The notes below the pieces were generated by a model. It worked only from the letters and a program-made list of their open reading frames with translations, was not told where the DNA came from and ran no database searches. The position numbers were made by a program, and so were the translations under genes. From contig JAQGDQ010002413.1 of the NCBI GenBank assembly GCA_030141605.1, positions 1 to 59,491 of the forward strand: a stretch of 59,491 nucleotides of DNA. The letters run 5' to 3'. How positions within the stretch are numbered: position 1 is the stretch's first letter; the number at the start of each line of letters is the position of its first letter. This stretch comes from Tubiluchus corallicola (lineage: Eukaryota > Priapulida > Priapulimorpha > Priapulimorphida > Tubiluchidae). This document shows, one piece after another, positions 35,598 to 44,321 of the stretch.

Positions 35598-36965
35598 ATG
35601 GCCAGAGAACTATTTTTAATGTATTTTATGCTTGCTGCTTGCAGAAGTAAAAAAGCTCATACAACCTGCAACTTTGATAAATACCCGTTAAGCAAGCTCT
35701 ATCTTAGGCGTCTTCTTGCCGGAGTAAGTATTTTTCTCATTAGTATGCAGGTTGCTCTCTCTCAGCACGAAAGTTCTGATAATATTTATATTGATTCTAT
35801 CGCAATTGAAAAAAACTGGTACACTCGAGATAAAATTATACTCAGAGAACTGGATTTTACAGCAAAAGAAACTGTTTCAAAACAACAGATGGAGACTGCT
35901 GTCGTAAGAATCTGGAATATCGGCAACTTTGTTGATGTCGGATATAACATTGACACTCTCGAAGACAAATCAGTTGTAATGAGAATATTAGCAAGGGATG
36001 CCTTTACCATCATGCCTATTGTAGGTTTTAGCGGCAGCAATGAAGATAACGTTAAAGAATTGGGAATTTATGATAGTAATTTTCTTGGGAGAAATATTAA
36101 CTTCAGAATTGAAAGTAAGTTTGGAACACTTAGAAATAATTATGATTTAAATTTCGCTTTACCCAGGCAAATGCTGTATGGTAATATGACCTTATCATTC
36201 ACAGCATCTGTAGGAAAGTTTCAAAACTATCGCTATTCAGAAGGTGAAAAAATATCAGGAGTTGGATACTCTGCAGACCTGCTTTCTTTGGATATTGGGA
36301 ACCCTTACCATGAGGACTTTTACTATACATTTTCCCCTGACATTGGATTATCACTATTTCAGCATAAAACGAACAGCTCCCTAATAACTGAAGGAGTTGC
36401 AACATGTGATGATTATAATGTGAGCTACCTGAGCATCTCTGTTAGTGAATCTATTGGCATAGTAAATAAGATGCGCCACCAACAATACGGAGCTTTGGCG
36501 AGTATGAGCCACACCTTTGGAATAGGGTTAAATAACGAGAGCCTTTTCTACTACTCGCTGGACTTTGAAGCGCAGTATCATAAACTTTTCAATAAAGTAG
36601 TACAATTTAGCTCATCTTTCAATAGCTCCTATACAACCAGCAATCTTCCTTCACTAATCTACTACAGGGGTGCATCCGATGTCCTTGGTATAAGGACTGG
36701 GGAAATTTCGGGAAAGGCTTTTTACTCAGCATATATAGGAGGGCACTTCACCTATCTCAATAAAAACTGGGGCGCAATAGAACATTCCGTATATGTAAAC
36801 TGGGGTAATGGAAACGACAACTACCTCAGCATTTATACAACAAAACCAATCGTTGGTGTTGGCACCGGGCTACAACTTATGATTCCTACAGTCCCTTGGA
36901 TGGTAGTACATGTAAACTTCAGTTATACAGGTAAAAACAGCAACTGGCTTCACATTCAAATATAG
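35598..36965 (+). CDS. Small Omp85-like outer-membrane protein (one POTRA plus barrel)
   Basis: The chosen frame gives 455 residues. A better start may lie later, because the apparent signal segment (LLAGVSIFLISMQVALSQ) begins near residue 39. After it comes one POTRA-like module (IYIDSIAIEKNWYTRDKIIL, FVDVGYNIDTLEDKSVVMRI), then about 300 residues of alternating strands with family-like GxxxxNFLGRNINF and a final strand ending in LHIQI. It lacks a patatin domain and is short for BamA or TamA, so it is a reduced Omp85 relative. The role is unknown. Confidence 0.7.
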   Translation: MARELFLMYFMLAACRSKKAHTTCNFDKYPLSKLYLRRLLAGVSIFLISMQVALSQHESSDNIYIDSIAIEKNWYTRDKIILRELDFTAKETVSKQQMETAVVRIWNIGNFVDVGYNIDTLEDKSVVMRILARDAFTIMPIVGFSGSNEDNVKELGIYDSNFLGRNINFRIESKFGTLRNNYDLNFALPRQMLYGNMTLSFTASVGKFQNYRYSEGEKISGVGYSADLLSLDIGNPYHEDFYYTFSPDIGLSLFQHKTNSSLITEGVATCDDYNVSYLSISVSESIGIVNKMRHQQYGALASMSHTFGIGLNNESLFYYSLDFEAQYHKLFNKVVQFSSSFNSSYTTSNLPSLIYYRGASDVLGIRTGEISGKAFYSAYIGGHFTYLNKNWGAIEHSVYVNWGNGNDNYLSIYTTKPIVGVGTGLQLMIPTVPWMVVHVNFSYTGKNSNWLHIQI

Positions 36966-36979
36966 CTTGAACCGATAAC

Positions 36980-39172
36980 TTAAAGCCTGTACTCTATACA
37001 ACCTTTTACTTGTCGACCAGGCATATTATACCCATCTTTTTCTGCGTAGTTTTCGTCCAGTAAATTAGAGATAGCTAACTTTAATGCCCAGTTACTGTTA
37101 AAAGCGTATGCTATCGAATAGTCAAAAACTAAAGATACGGGATATCTCAAAATCATATCACTCTCAACATACCCTCCCCCTGTATAATAATCTCCAGGAG
37201 TGATGTCCGGACGAAAATAACTGAAATCATCCTCTCCCAGGCGGCGTCCAATATACCTACCATGCAGCCTGGTTGAAAACCCATTTTTGTTTTTGTAATA
37301 TATCCCAAAATTTCCACTGAGCTGCTGGACATGTCTCATATACTGAACAACGATACTATCTCTTTCTGTACTTGATCTCAGCGTCTGTACAACACTTGCA
37401 TTAACCATAAACGTCCAGTTTGAGTATAACTCCAATATAAATCTATTATCAAAAAAACAGCCCAAATTTACAACCGAAACCACTTCAATACCACTCATAT
37501 CCGACTCATCTGCATTAATATATGTCTTCTCTCCGGTACTTAGCCCTCTCTCTACAATTTTATCATAATGTTTTGTTTGAAACCAGGTTATATCAACACT
37601 CAGACCCTTTCCTGCAAGAGTGTATTTCGCTCCTATATCGTACGAGCGGGACCTCTCGGGCCTCAGGGCAGGATTGCCAACATATAATTGCTCCCAACCC
37701 CATTCCGGCATTGAAACCTTATACTCACCGGCAACTTTATAAGCGTCAGGAACAACAAATGCCGTTCCAAATGAAGAGTGTATCCTGAACCCTTCCAAAG
37801 GCCTATACTGTACCCCAACCCCAGGATTAAAGGTATTATAACTCTCACTGGCTCCCAGTGCACTCATCAAGTCGCTTTGCACTATATGGTAAGAAAAATG
37901 GTCATAGCGCACCCCTCCATTTATATCAAAACTGTTGTTTGAATAGGTGAGCTGCATAAAGCCTCCTACATTACTATTTTGGTTGTCGGGCACATATGGA
38001 GATTCAGGAGTGCCATCTGCCCCAAATCTCTCCGACTTATATCTGTCAATACCATAATCAACTCCAACAGCTACTTTCATGTCTGGGAGTTCAAAACTAT
38101 CCTGCAGCCTAAAGCCATACTTTGTTATACAGCTCTCAAAATTGATAAACCCAGCATCCGAATTATCTGAATAGTTCGGATCTTCTACCCTTGTATAATA
38201 AGGTGCGAGCATAAATAGATTACTACCACGCTTCCGCTCAATATGCCCATAAATATTCAGATTGTCAATATCCTTCTTTGTTTGCTCGTACCCTCCCCAA
38301 TAATTACCTGGGACACCTACATCTTCCGCAAAGGTATACATAACCTCTGTGCCAACTCTCCAATAACTGCTTACCTGCCAATCAAGCATCCCGTTTACAC
38401 TCTTTAGCTCAAAAGCTGAGTTCTGCATTATGTCACCATACGAATTTTTATCAAGCATAAGCACCTCCTGCGCAGACACTTCTAGTAGATTTCTTTTCCC
38501 AATGCGATAGTTCTTTCTCTGCTCTTGTTGTGAAAAACCCAGTGCAAACATAAGGTCCTTTGATAAACTTCCGCCAGCAGAGGCTTTAATCCCAAAACTA
38601 CCAAAACTCCCTCCTTCTAAAGAAAAACTTCCATGAGGCTCTCTTTTCCCCCGCTGAGTAATAATATTTATTACTCCACCCATGGCATCGGAACCGTACA
38701 AAACAGAATATGCCCCCTTCACAACCTCTACCCGCTCAACATTATCCATGCTAATAGATGCTATATTGGTTGTTCCGGCCGGACTGCCATTGATGAGAAT
38801 AAGAGTATATCCTCTGGTTAATGCTGCAGGAGAGAACCCCCTCATACCAACAGTTGCAATTAACCCGGGATACTGAAGAATATCAAGATTTGAAGATCGC
38901 TTTAACGCCTCAGCGAGGTTTTCAGAAGGAATACTTTCTATAAGCTGAGAAGTAATAACCTCCACCTTTTGCGGAATACTTCTCAACTTACTATTAATGC
39001 GGGTTGCTTCTACAACCACTTCCTCTATATCATAATTTTTAAGTGTATCGCTTCCTGTGGTGGCGGCTACATCAAAAACAGCATGTAATAGTAAAAACAA
39101 CCAAGCACACCTATGCACTTTATATAAAATGCTTCTCTTAATTTTAATTGTTAAAATATGAGACCTTTGCAA
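36980..39172 (-). CDS. btuB: TonB-dependent outer-membrane receptor, probably for cobalamin
   Basis: The 730-residue protein has a signal region to about residue 37, a TonB-box-like IEEVVVEATR, a plug domain (VGMRGFSPAALTRGYTLILI and VERVEVVKGAYSVLYGSDAMGGVINIIT) and a 22-strand barrel ending in VKGCIEYRL. It lies downstream of an ATPase/permease/binding-protein set of the FecCD/BtuCD type, and that gene set follows a cobalamin riboswitch. That is the basis for calling it BtuB-like. The 187-bp gap before it contains an interspersed repeat, so it may have its own promoter. Confidence 0.82.
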   Translation of the reverse strand: MQRSHILTIKIKRSILYKVHRCAWLFLLLHAVFDVAATTGSDTLKNYDIEEVVVEATRINSKLRSIPQKVEVITSQLIESIPSENLAEALKRSSNLDILQYPGLIATVGMRGFSPAALTRGYTLILINGSPAGTTNIASISMDNVERVEVVKGAYSVLYGSDAMGGVINIITQRGKREPHGSFSLEGGSFGSFGIKASAGGSLSKDLMFALGFSQQEQRKNYRIGKRNLLEVSAQEVLMLDKNSYGDIMQNSAFELKSVNGMLDWQVSSYWRVGTEVMYTFAEDVGVPGNYWGGYEQTKKDIDNLNIYGHIERKRGSNLFMLAPYYTRVEDPNYSDNSDAGFINFESCITKYGFRLQDSFELPDMKVAVGVDYGIDRYKSERFGADGTPESPYVPDNQNSNVGGFMQLTYSNNSFDINGGVRYDHFSYHIVQSDLMSALGASESYNTFNPGVGVQYRPLEGFRIHSSFGTAFVVPDAYKVAGEYKVSMPEWGWEQLYVGNPALRPERSRSYDIGAKYTLAGKGLSVDITWFQTKHYDKIVERGLSTGEKTYINADESDMSGIEVVSVVNLGCFFDNRFILELYSNWTFMVNASVVQTLRSSTERDSIVVQYMRHVQQLSGNFGIYYKNKNGFSTRLHGRYIGRRLGEDDFSYFRPDITPGDYYTGGGYVESDMILRYPVSLVFDYSIAYAFNSNWALKLAISNLLDENYAEKDGYNMPGRQVKGCIEYRL

Positions 39173-39290
39173 AACTCATCTTTTTATTAATATTTTCTTC
39201 AAAATCCTCATTCACACCGGCAAACTATGGCTTCTCATCGAACATCTCCTTAACCTGCACCAAAATATTTTGTCCCGCAAAAAATCTCAA
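39160..39290 (-). repeat. Degenerate interspersed repeat, member 4
   Basis: Read on the minus strand it matches the 55-kb member almost throughout: TTTTTTGCGGGACAAAATAT at the start, GTTTGCCGGTGTGAATGAGG in the middle and AAAAGATGAGTTTTGCAAAG at the end. It fills the gap between the ABC ATPase gene and the TonB receptor gene and touches the receptor's start region. Confidence 0.6.
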
Positions 39291-39359
39291 AACCTGATCA
39301 TCGGTGCCTAAAAAGCTGCTCTATGTAGTAACTGCCAGTTATAAATCTCATCACCATAG

Positions 39360-40175
39360 TTATATTGACAGTGTATCCGTCGGCTTACACACCCTACCTG
39401 AAATGGGAAAAACAACAGGCTTACCCGACAACGGGTTTTGCTGTGTTATAACAACTGTCTTATACACATCCTCAATGTTCTTATAGGTCAACACCTCATC
39501 AGGAGCTCCGTGAGAGTGTACACAACCATCATTCATCATTACAAGATAACTACAGTACTCTCCTGCCATATTCAGATCATGTATAATCATCAATACTGTA
39601 AGTTCCAATTCTGTATTAAGCCTGTGAATAAGATCCAGAATCATTGTCTGGTGCGATATATCAAGATGAGATGTTGGCTCATCAAGTAGCAGCAGACTAG
39701 GCTCCTGCGCTAGAGCCTTTGCTATTCCTGCCAACTGCTGCTCCCCTCCGCTCAACTCTGACATATACTTATCCCTTAACTGGTAAACACCTGTCAACTT
39801 CATATACTTATAAGCAATATCAAAATCACTGTCTCTTTCTAAAAACTGAAACCTCCGGGAGTAAGATATCCTTCCCATTAAAACATAGTCCGTAACTGTA
39901 ATAGCTGCAGGCTCAATAAACTGAGAAACGACAGCTATATTTCTGGCTCTTTCTCTAAAAGACATAAGCCCCAAATCCTTACCATCAATACTTACCGAGC
40001 CTGATTTAGCCTTTAGCTCATTGGTCACTCCCTTAAAAAGAGTTGTCTTTCCAGAACCGTTGGGACCTATGATCCCAGTAAAGCTTCCCCTATTAATAGA
40101 CAAACAGACGTTACTAATATGAAACCCTTTCCCATACCCGCACGTAAAACTTTCAATATTTAAAAATCCTTTCAT
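39360..40175 (-). CDS. btuD: Cobalamin-type ABC transporter ATPase
   Basis: The 271-residue ABC ATPase has Walker A GPNGSGKTT, signature LSGGEQQL and Walker B LLLLDEPTSHLD, with the H-loop in IIHDLNMA. The sequence style (YVLMGRISYSRRF) is that of FecE/BtuD/FhuC proteins. The start overlaps the permease gene by 4 bp. It powers uptake of the substrate caught by the binding protein at 41220. Confidence 0.9.
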   Translation of the reverse strand: MKGFLNIESFTCGYGKGFHISNVCLSINRGSFTGIIGPNGSGKTTLFKGVTNELKAKSGSVSIDGKDLGLMSFRERARNIAVVSQFIEPAAITVTDYVLMGRISYSRRFQFLERDSDFDIAYKYMKLTGVYQLRDKYMSELSGGEQQLAGIAKALAQEPSLLLLDEPTSHLDISHQTMILDLIHRLNTELELTVLMIIHDLNMAGEYCSYLVMMNDGCVHSHGAPDEVLTYKNIEDVYKTVVITQQNPLSGKPVVFPISGRVCKPTDTLSI

Positions 40176-41236
40176 CTCCTTCTGTTAATACTCATTTTGT
40201 GTCTGCATATCATTACAATAAAAGCTACACCCCCTACTATACCTGTTATCACACCTACAGGTAAAACATTGGGTGCCACAATAGTATGAGCTACTGTATT
40301 GCATAATACAAGAAAACTTCCCCCAATAATAAACGACCCCGGCAGCAATATTCGGTGGTCGTTACCAACAAGCTGCCTTACCAGGTGAGGAATAACCAAC
40401 CCTACAAAGCCTATAACACCTGTTACCGAAACACACACCCCTGTAAGCAATGATGCAACTATAAAGAGAACACGTATCGATCTCTCTGTATCTATACCCA
40501 GATGCCGGGCTTCATTCTCACTAAGCCTCAATGCATTTAATGGTTTCACAAACATATATGAAAAGGCCAGCCCCAACAGTGATATAACAACCACACTATT
40601 TACAAGTAGCGGATTGGGCTCATCCAATGACCCCATTATCCAAAAAATTATACTGTAAAGGCTTTCAGATGTGGTAATGGACATTAAAAGCATCATCATA
40701 GCAGAAGACATAAAACTTATCATCACACCAATCAGCAGCATATTGTGGGCATTTATCCCACCCTTTTTAGTGCTTAGAACGTACACTAAAAAAATAGCTA
40801 ATACAGAGCCGGCAAAGCCTGCTGCCGGCAACATATAAACACTTATTATGTGATGTAACCCTAAAACAATGATTAATGTAACACCCAGGCCGGCACCTCC
40901 TGAAATACCAAGTGTATATGGCTCCACCAATGGATTTCGGTACACTCCCTGCAAAATTACTCCCGCAATGCTCAACCCTCCACCAACTGCCATCCCCAAA
41001 CAGATGCGTGGAAGCCTAAGCTTTGTTAAAATAGTGTACTCCATACTTCCCTCCCCATGTATAAGTATTTTCGGAATACTGAAAAATGGAATATTTAACT
41101 CTCCCGTTGATGCCGAATGTACAAACACAACAAATGACACAATACAAAATGCAATAAGCCACCCACCCCAAACAATAAGCCGTTTTCTCCCCATACGTTT
41201 TTTCATTGAAATATGTTTATTATTTAAGAGCCGCAC
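40172..41236 (-). CDS. btuC: Cobalamin-type ABC transporter permease (FecCD family)
   Basis: The 354-residue protein has about ten transmembrane helices. FecCD landmarks are present (LRLPRICLGMAVGGGLSIAG, GVYRNPLVEPYTLGISGGAG and VIGFVGLVIPHLVRQLVGND, the ATPase-coupling loop). It overlaps the binding-protein gene by 17 bp and the ATPase gene by 4 bp. Confidence 0.92.
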   Translation of the reverse strand: MRLLNNKHISMKKRMGRKRLIVWGGWLIAFCIVSFVVFVHSASTGELNIPFFSIPKILIHGEGSMEYTILTKLRLPRICLGMAVGGGLSIAGVILQGVYRNPLVEPYTLGISGGAGLGVTLIIVLGLHHIISVYMLPAAGFAGSVLAIFLVYVLSTKKGGINAHNMLLIGVMISFMSSAMMMLLMSITTSESLYSIIFWIMGSLDEPNPLLVNSVVVISLLGLAFSYMFVKPLNALRLSENEARHLGIDTERSIRVLFIVASLLTGVCVSVTGVIGFVGLVIPHLVRQLVGNDHRILLPGSFIIGGSFLVLCNTVAHTIVAPNVLPVGVITGIVGGVAFIVMICRHKMSINRRR

Positions 41237-42068
41237 CTGACTTTCGGTAAATAAAATTGACCATTTGCTCTACCATGTTCACAAATAGCCCGGGTGTTGG
41301 ACTGCAAGCATCATCAGTATCTATAGTAAATACCCTATTCTCTCTTACTGCCGACAAGTTTGGATACCTCTCCCACTCCAACTTCTCATCTTCCCCGGCA
41401 GCACCCATAACTGCGATAATAATAACATCAGGATCTTTTACTAAAACCCACTCCCGTGTAATAGCTCCCATTGTCAAGTCCGATGCTATATTTACACCAT
41501 TAGCGTAGCGTATATAATCGTCCGAGAAACTGTTTGGAATAGCTGTAAACAATGGCCTCGCTCCTATCTCAAAAAATATCCTGAGAGAATCTTCCGAAGG
41601 GATGGCACTCCTTATCTCTTTCAACCTGATATTCTCTCTCTCAACAATAGCTTTGGCCAGCTGTTCCTCACCAACAAGCTTTCCTATATCAATAAACTGA
41701 CTACATATTTCCTTGTACGACTTCGGCAAAGGATATACCTCAACCCTTACTCCGGAACTTTTAAGTACTGCAATAACTTCAGGTTTTGTTAACAATGAAG
41801 CAACAACCACATCCGGCCTCATAGATATTACTCTCTCTACACTCACATTCATCCCTGAAGCAACTATCCTTCCCTTGTCTGGGTGCACAATCCCACAGTA
41901 CTTTGTATATCCGAAAAGTTTATCCTCAGACCCCAACACGCATATACTTTTTGTTAATGATGGAGACAAAGAAACAATGCAGTTAACTTGGCCCTTAGCC
42001 CTCGTAACAAAAAATGACACAACGAAAAGTGTGAATATAGCAATGTTATAATAGCTGCTCTTTTTCAT
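41220..42068 (-). CDS. btuF: ABC transporter substrate-binding protein (BtuF-like)
   Basis: The 282-residue protein has a signal peptide to about residue 26 and a two-lobe helical-backbone (class III) binding fold (CIVSLSPSLTKSICVLGSEDKL, RVISMRPDVVVASLLTKPE, REWVLVKDPDVIIIAVMG). It is the first gene after the cobalamin riboswitch. The riboswitch makes a corrinoid more likely than an iron-siderophore, which this family also includes. Confidence 0.88.
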   Translation of the reverse strand: MKKSSYYNIAIFTLFVVSFFVTRAKGQVNCIVSLSPSLTKSICVLGSEDKLFGYTKYCGIVHPDKGRIVASGMNVSVERVISMRPDVVVASLLTKPEVIAVLKSSGVRVEVYPLPKSYKEICSQFIDIGKLVGEEQLAKAIVERENIRLKEIRSAIPSEDSLRIFFEIGARPLFTAIPNSFSDDYIRYANGVNIASDLTMGAITREWVLVKDPDVIIIAVMGAAGEDEKLEWERYPNLSAVRENRVFTIDTDDACSPTPGLFVNMVEQMVNFIYRKSGAALK

Positions 42069-42162
42069 ACACTACATTAATTTTAACCTTCGGAAACACT
42101 ACATGTATTTAACAGCCTATCACGAATCTTAACCTCCCGAAGCTCGATTTTTTAAAGCAAAT

Positions 42163-42375
42163 ATGGCAGGTCTTCTGGCTCGTCCCGGTTTTCAGCGCCT
42201 TCCCATCTACATAACTTACAGACAGTGGCAGGGTATAGAAAAACCGCTTCCCAAAAAAGGGCGGACTTACAGCTGCGGGTACAGCTCCGGACTCCCTGTT
42301 AAAATAACAAGCCACCGGATTCCCATATTACGGATTTCCCTGAAAAGGAAAATTCCACCATACAGTGCGAATTTA
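42163..42375 (-). promoter_or_regulatory. Cobalamin riboswitch
   Basis: On the minus strand the order is AATCCGGTGGC, AGTCCGGAGCTGTACCCGCA, GCCACTGTC, GATGGGAAGGC and the B12-box-like AGCCAGAAGACCTGCC (forward 42165-42180). These are the conserved core pieces of the adenosylcobalamin-class riboswitch. It sits about 95 bases before the btuF start. It should lower expression of the transport genes when cobalamin is plentiful. Confidence 0.93.
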
Positions 42376-42411
42376 CATCTTTAATTTTTAAAGAAGGTAA
42401 ACTTCAGCATA

Positions 42412-42524
42412 AAAACATGTAAAGAAGCTTAACTTACTGGCTTCCACGTTGAGGAGTCAAAAAAACCTTAACTTGTCAGTTAAATGAGAGTTTTGACAAA
42501 AATATTAATAGAGAGACAAGCCCC
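42412..42524 (+). repeat. Left arm (113 bp) of IS1634 copy 3 target duplication
   Basis: It is identical to 44172-44284, from AAAACATGTAAAGAAGC to GAGACAAGCCCC. It ends at the element's terminal repeat. The arm itself is part of a degenerate interspersed repeat (TTTTGACAAAAATATTAATA) and probably contains the start region of the btu transcript. Confidence 0.95.
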
Positions 42525-44171
42525 CCTGTTTTGTGCATTGCAGCACCCAAGTTTATAATTTCATATTTAACAACTTTTTTTGCATTTCAGTTGGCTGTAA
42601 TATTTTTGTTCTGACTTGTTTCGATTTGGGCAGAGTGTATTGCAGCTGCCTGATCTGCCGGATTTGTTCCAAGGCTTTTTCAGCAGAGATATCAATATTA
42701 TTTGCCCTCAATAACCTTTCCAGCTCTTTGTAAATGGCATAGGCTGTGAAACAAATACAGATATGGGCTTCAATGCGTTCTTTTAAGCGGTGATAAACTG
42801 GCCGTATTCGTAAATCAGTTTTTGATATACGAAAAGCTTTTTCCACTTGCCACAACTGACTATAATTCCCGATAACATCTTTTCTCGGTAAATGGGTATT
42901 GGTTACATAACCCTTCAACCCATCCCAAACTCTATCTGACTGGAACTTATCGTAGTCGATTTTAACGGCAATCTCCCCCGACAGATTCAGATATTTATTA
43001 TACCCGCGATTATTTATGTGATTCTTTGTTAGCTTGCCGGAAGCAACACGTTTTTCAAGTCTTTTTAAGCCCTTCTCTCTGTTTTTTTTATCGTTGAAGG
43101 CTCTTTTTTCTGAGAAGCTGATAATCAACCTTCCATTCTTGTTTTTCAACTCAACTGGCTTGTTTTCTTTAATATCAAGAGCTATAATTTTTTCTTTTAT
43201 TTTTTGACTTTCATTCTTTATCCGTCCTCCAAGTATGTACTCGTATTTGTTTTCAATCAAGGCATTTATGTTCTTCTGCGAGAGTAAAGCTGCATCGGCA
43301 ACTACAATAGGCCTTTCGATATTAAATTTATTTTGAAAGGCTTCCAGAACAGGGATTAGTGTTTTTGTTTCAGAGGTGTTTCCCTCGAATATTTGATAGC
43401 CAATCGGGTATCCATATTTACCCACCAGTAAACCTATCATTATTTGCGGTTGTTGATGCTTGCCATCTTTGTTGAATCCGGGAATACGGTAGTCATCTTC
43501 TTCTGATGCCTCAAAATACAATGTGGTCATATCATAAAATGCGACACTTATCTTTCCTTTTAGTAGCTTCCTGGTGTGCTTAAAGGTAAGTTGTTCAATT
43601 TGTGGCTTTAAACTTGTATTTAGCTCGTCAAGGAAACGATAAATAGTGTGTACGCTAACATCTGTATTCAGGTGCTGTCTAAAATAGTCAACGGTTTTTA
43701 ATTTGCTTCCCGGGTACACTAACCGACATAATACCAGGTTGCGAAAATAATTGCAGCACCCATCATCCGGAAAGTTAAAGACTTGATAAATTTTGCCTAA
43801 AATTAATTCACTTCCTACAACTTGTAAATGATTGTTTGCAATGCTGCCCACAAAGTTTTCAACCACCAAATCATCGTGTTCAACAAAAAGCGATTGCATG
43901 TCCCTAAGCCGCTCTATCTCTGTGTTGGCAAGCAATAAAAGCAATTCTTCTTCCCGCTTTGTTTTTGCGCAACCTACGGTTTTTACAACCTTATATTTAC
44001 CATGATTTTTTGAGATTATCTGTACACTCACAGAACCACTCCGATTCTTATTTTTTCGGACAAACATGCATAAAATTAAGCATGCAGCACCCAAAATGCA
44101 AATTTGAAATTCCTATCTTGCTGATAATCAGTAGTGCATTCTTGGGGCGTCGTTGTGGTGCACAAAACAGG
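42525..44171 (-). mobile_element. IS1634-family insertion sequence, copy 3 (1647 bp)
   Basis: It has the same 13-bp terminal repeats and the opposite orientation to copies 1 and 2. It is flanked by perfect 113-bp direct repeats, so the insertion is recent. It lies about 150 bp upstream of the cobalamin riboswitch with the transposase reading toward it. Confidence 0.95.
42553..44067 (-). CDS. IS1634-family transposase (copy 3, intact)
   Basis: The 504-residue protein from the ATG at 44067 begins MFVRKNKNRSG. It is intact through the A8 run that is shortened in copy 2. It carries private substitutions (Ala in LLANTEI, Asp in RLRDMQS, Gly in NFVGSIA, Arg in RLLRANN) and shares the Ala of YFEASEED with copy 2 and the His of DGKHQQ with copy 1. 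No copy in the window is therefore the direct parent of another. Confidence 0.93.
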   Translation of the reverse strand: MFVRKNKNRSGSVSVQIISKNHGKYKVVKTVGCAKTKREEELLLLLANTEIERLRDMQSLFVEHDDLVVENFVGSIANNHLQVVGSELILGKIYQVFNFPDDGCCNYFRNLVLCRLVYPGSKLKTVDYFRQHLNTDVSVHTIYRFLDELNTSLKPQIEQLTFKHTRKLLKGKISVAFYDMTTLYFEASEEDDYRIPGFNKDGKHQQPQIMIGLLVGKYGYPIGYQIFEGNTSETKTLIPVLEAFQNKFNIERPIVVADAALLSQKNINALIENKYEYILGGRIKNESQKIKEKIIALDIKENKPVELKNKNGRLIISFSEKRAFNDKKNREKGLKRLEKRVASGKLTKNHINNRGYNKYLNLSGEIAVKIDYDKFQSDRVWDGLKGYVTNTHLPRKDVIGNYSQLWQVEKAFRISKTDLRIRPVYHRLKERIEAHICICFTAYAIYKELERLLRANNIDISAEKALEQIRQIRQLQYTLPKSKQVRTKILQPTEMQKKLLNMKL

Positions 44172-44284
44172 AAAACATGTAAAGAAGCTTAACTTACTGG
44201 CTTCCACGTTGAGGAGTCAAAAAAACCTTAACTTGTCAGTTAAATGAGAGTTTTGACAAAAATATTAATAGAGAGACAAGCCCC
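44172..44284 (+). repeat. Right arm (113 bp) of IS1634 copy 3 target duplication
   Basis: It matches 42412-42524 base for base. The chromosome continues with GCAAAGGCTTTAATAT, which completes the interspersed-repeat 3' signature that the insertion split. Confidence 0.95.
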
Positions 44285-44321
44285 GCAAAGGCTTTAATAT
44301 CTGCTATATTGAGGCAACTCC

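Noticed and set aside
42440-42470. Bacteroidota promoter candidate (TTTG, 21-base spacer, TAAGTTAA on the minus strand) for the btu operon
   Set aside because: The -7 box only half matches TAnnTTTG, so I mention it as context and do not list it as a feature.
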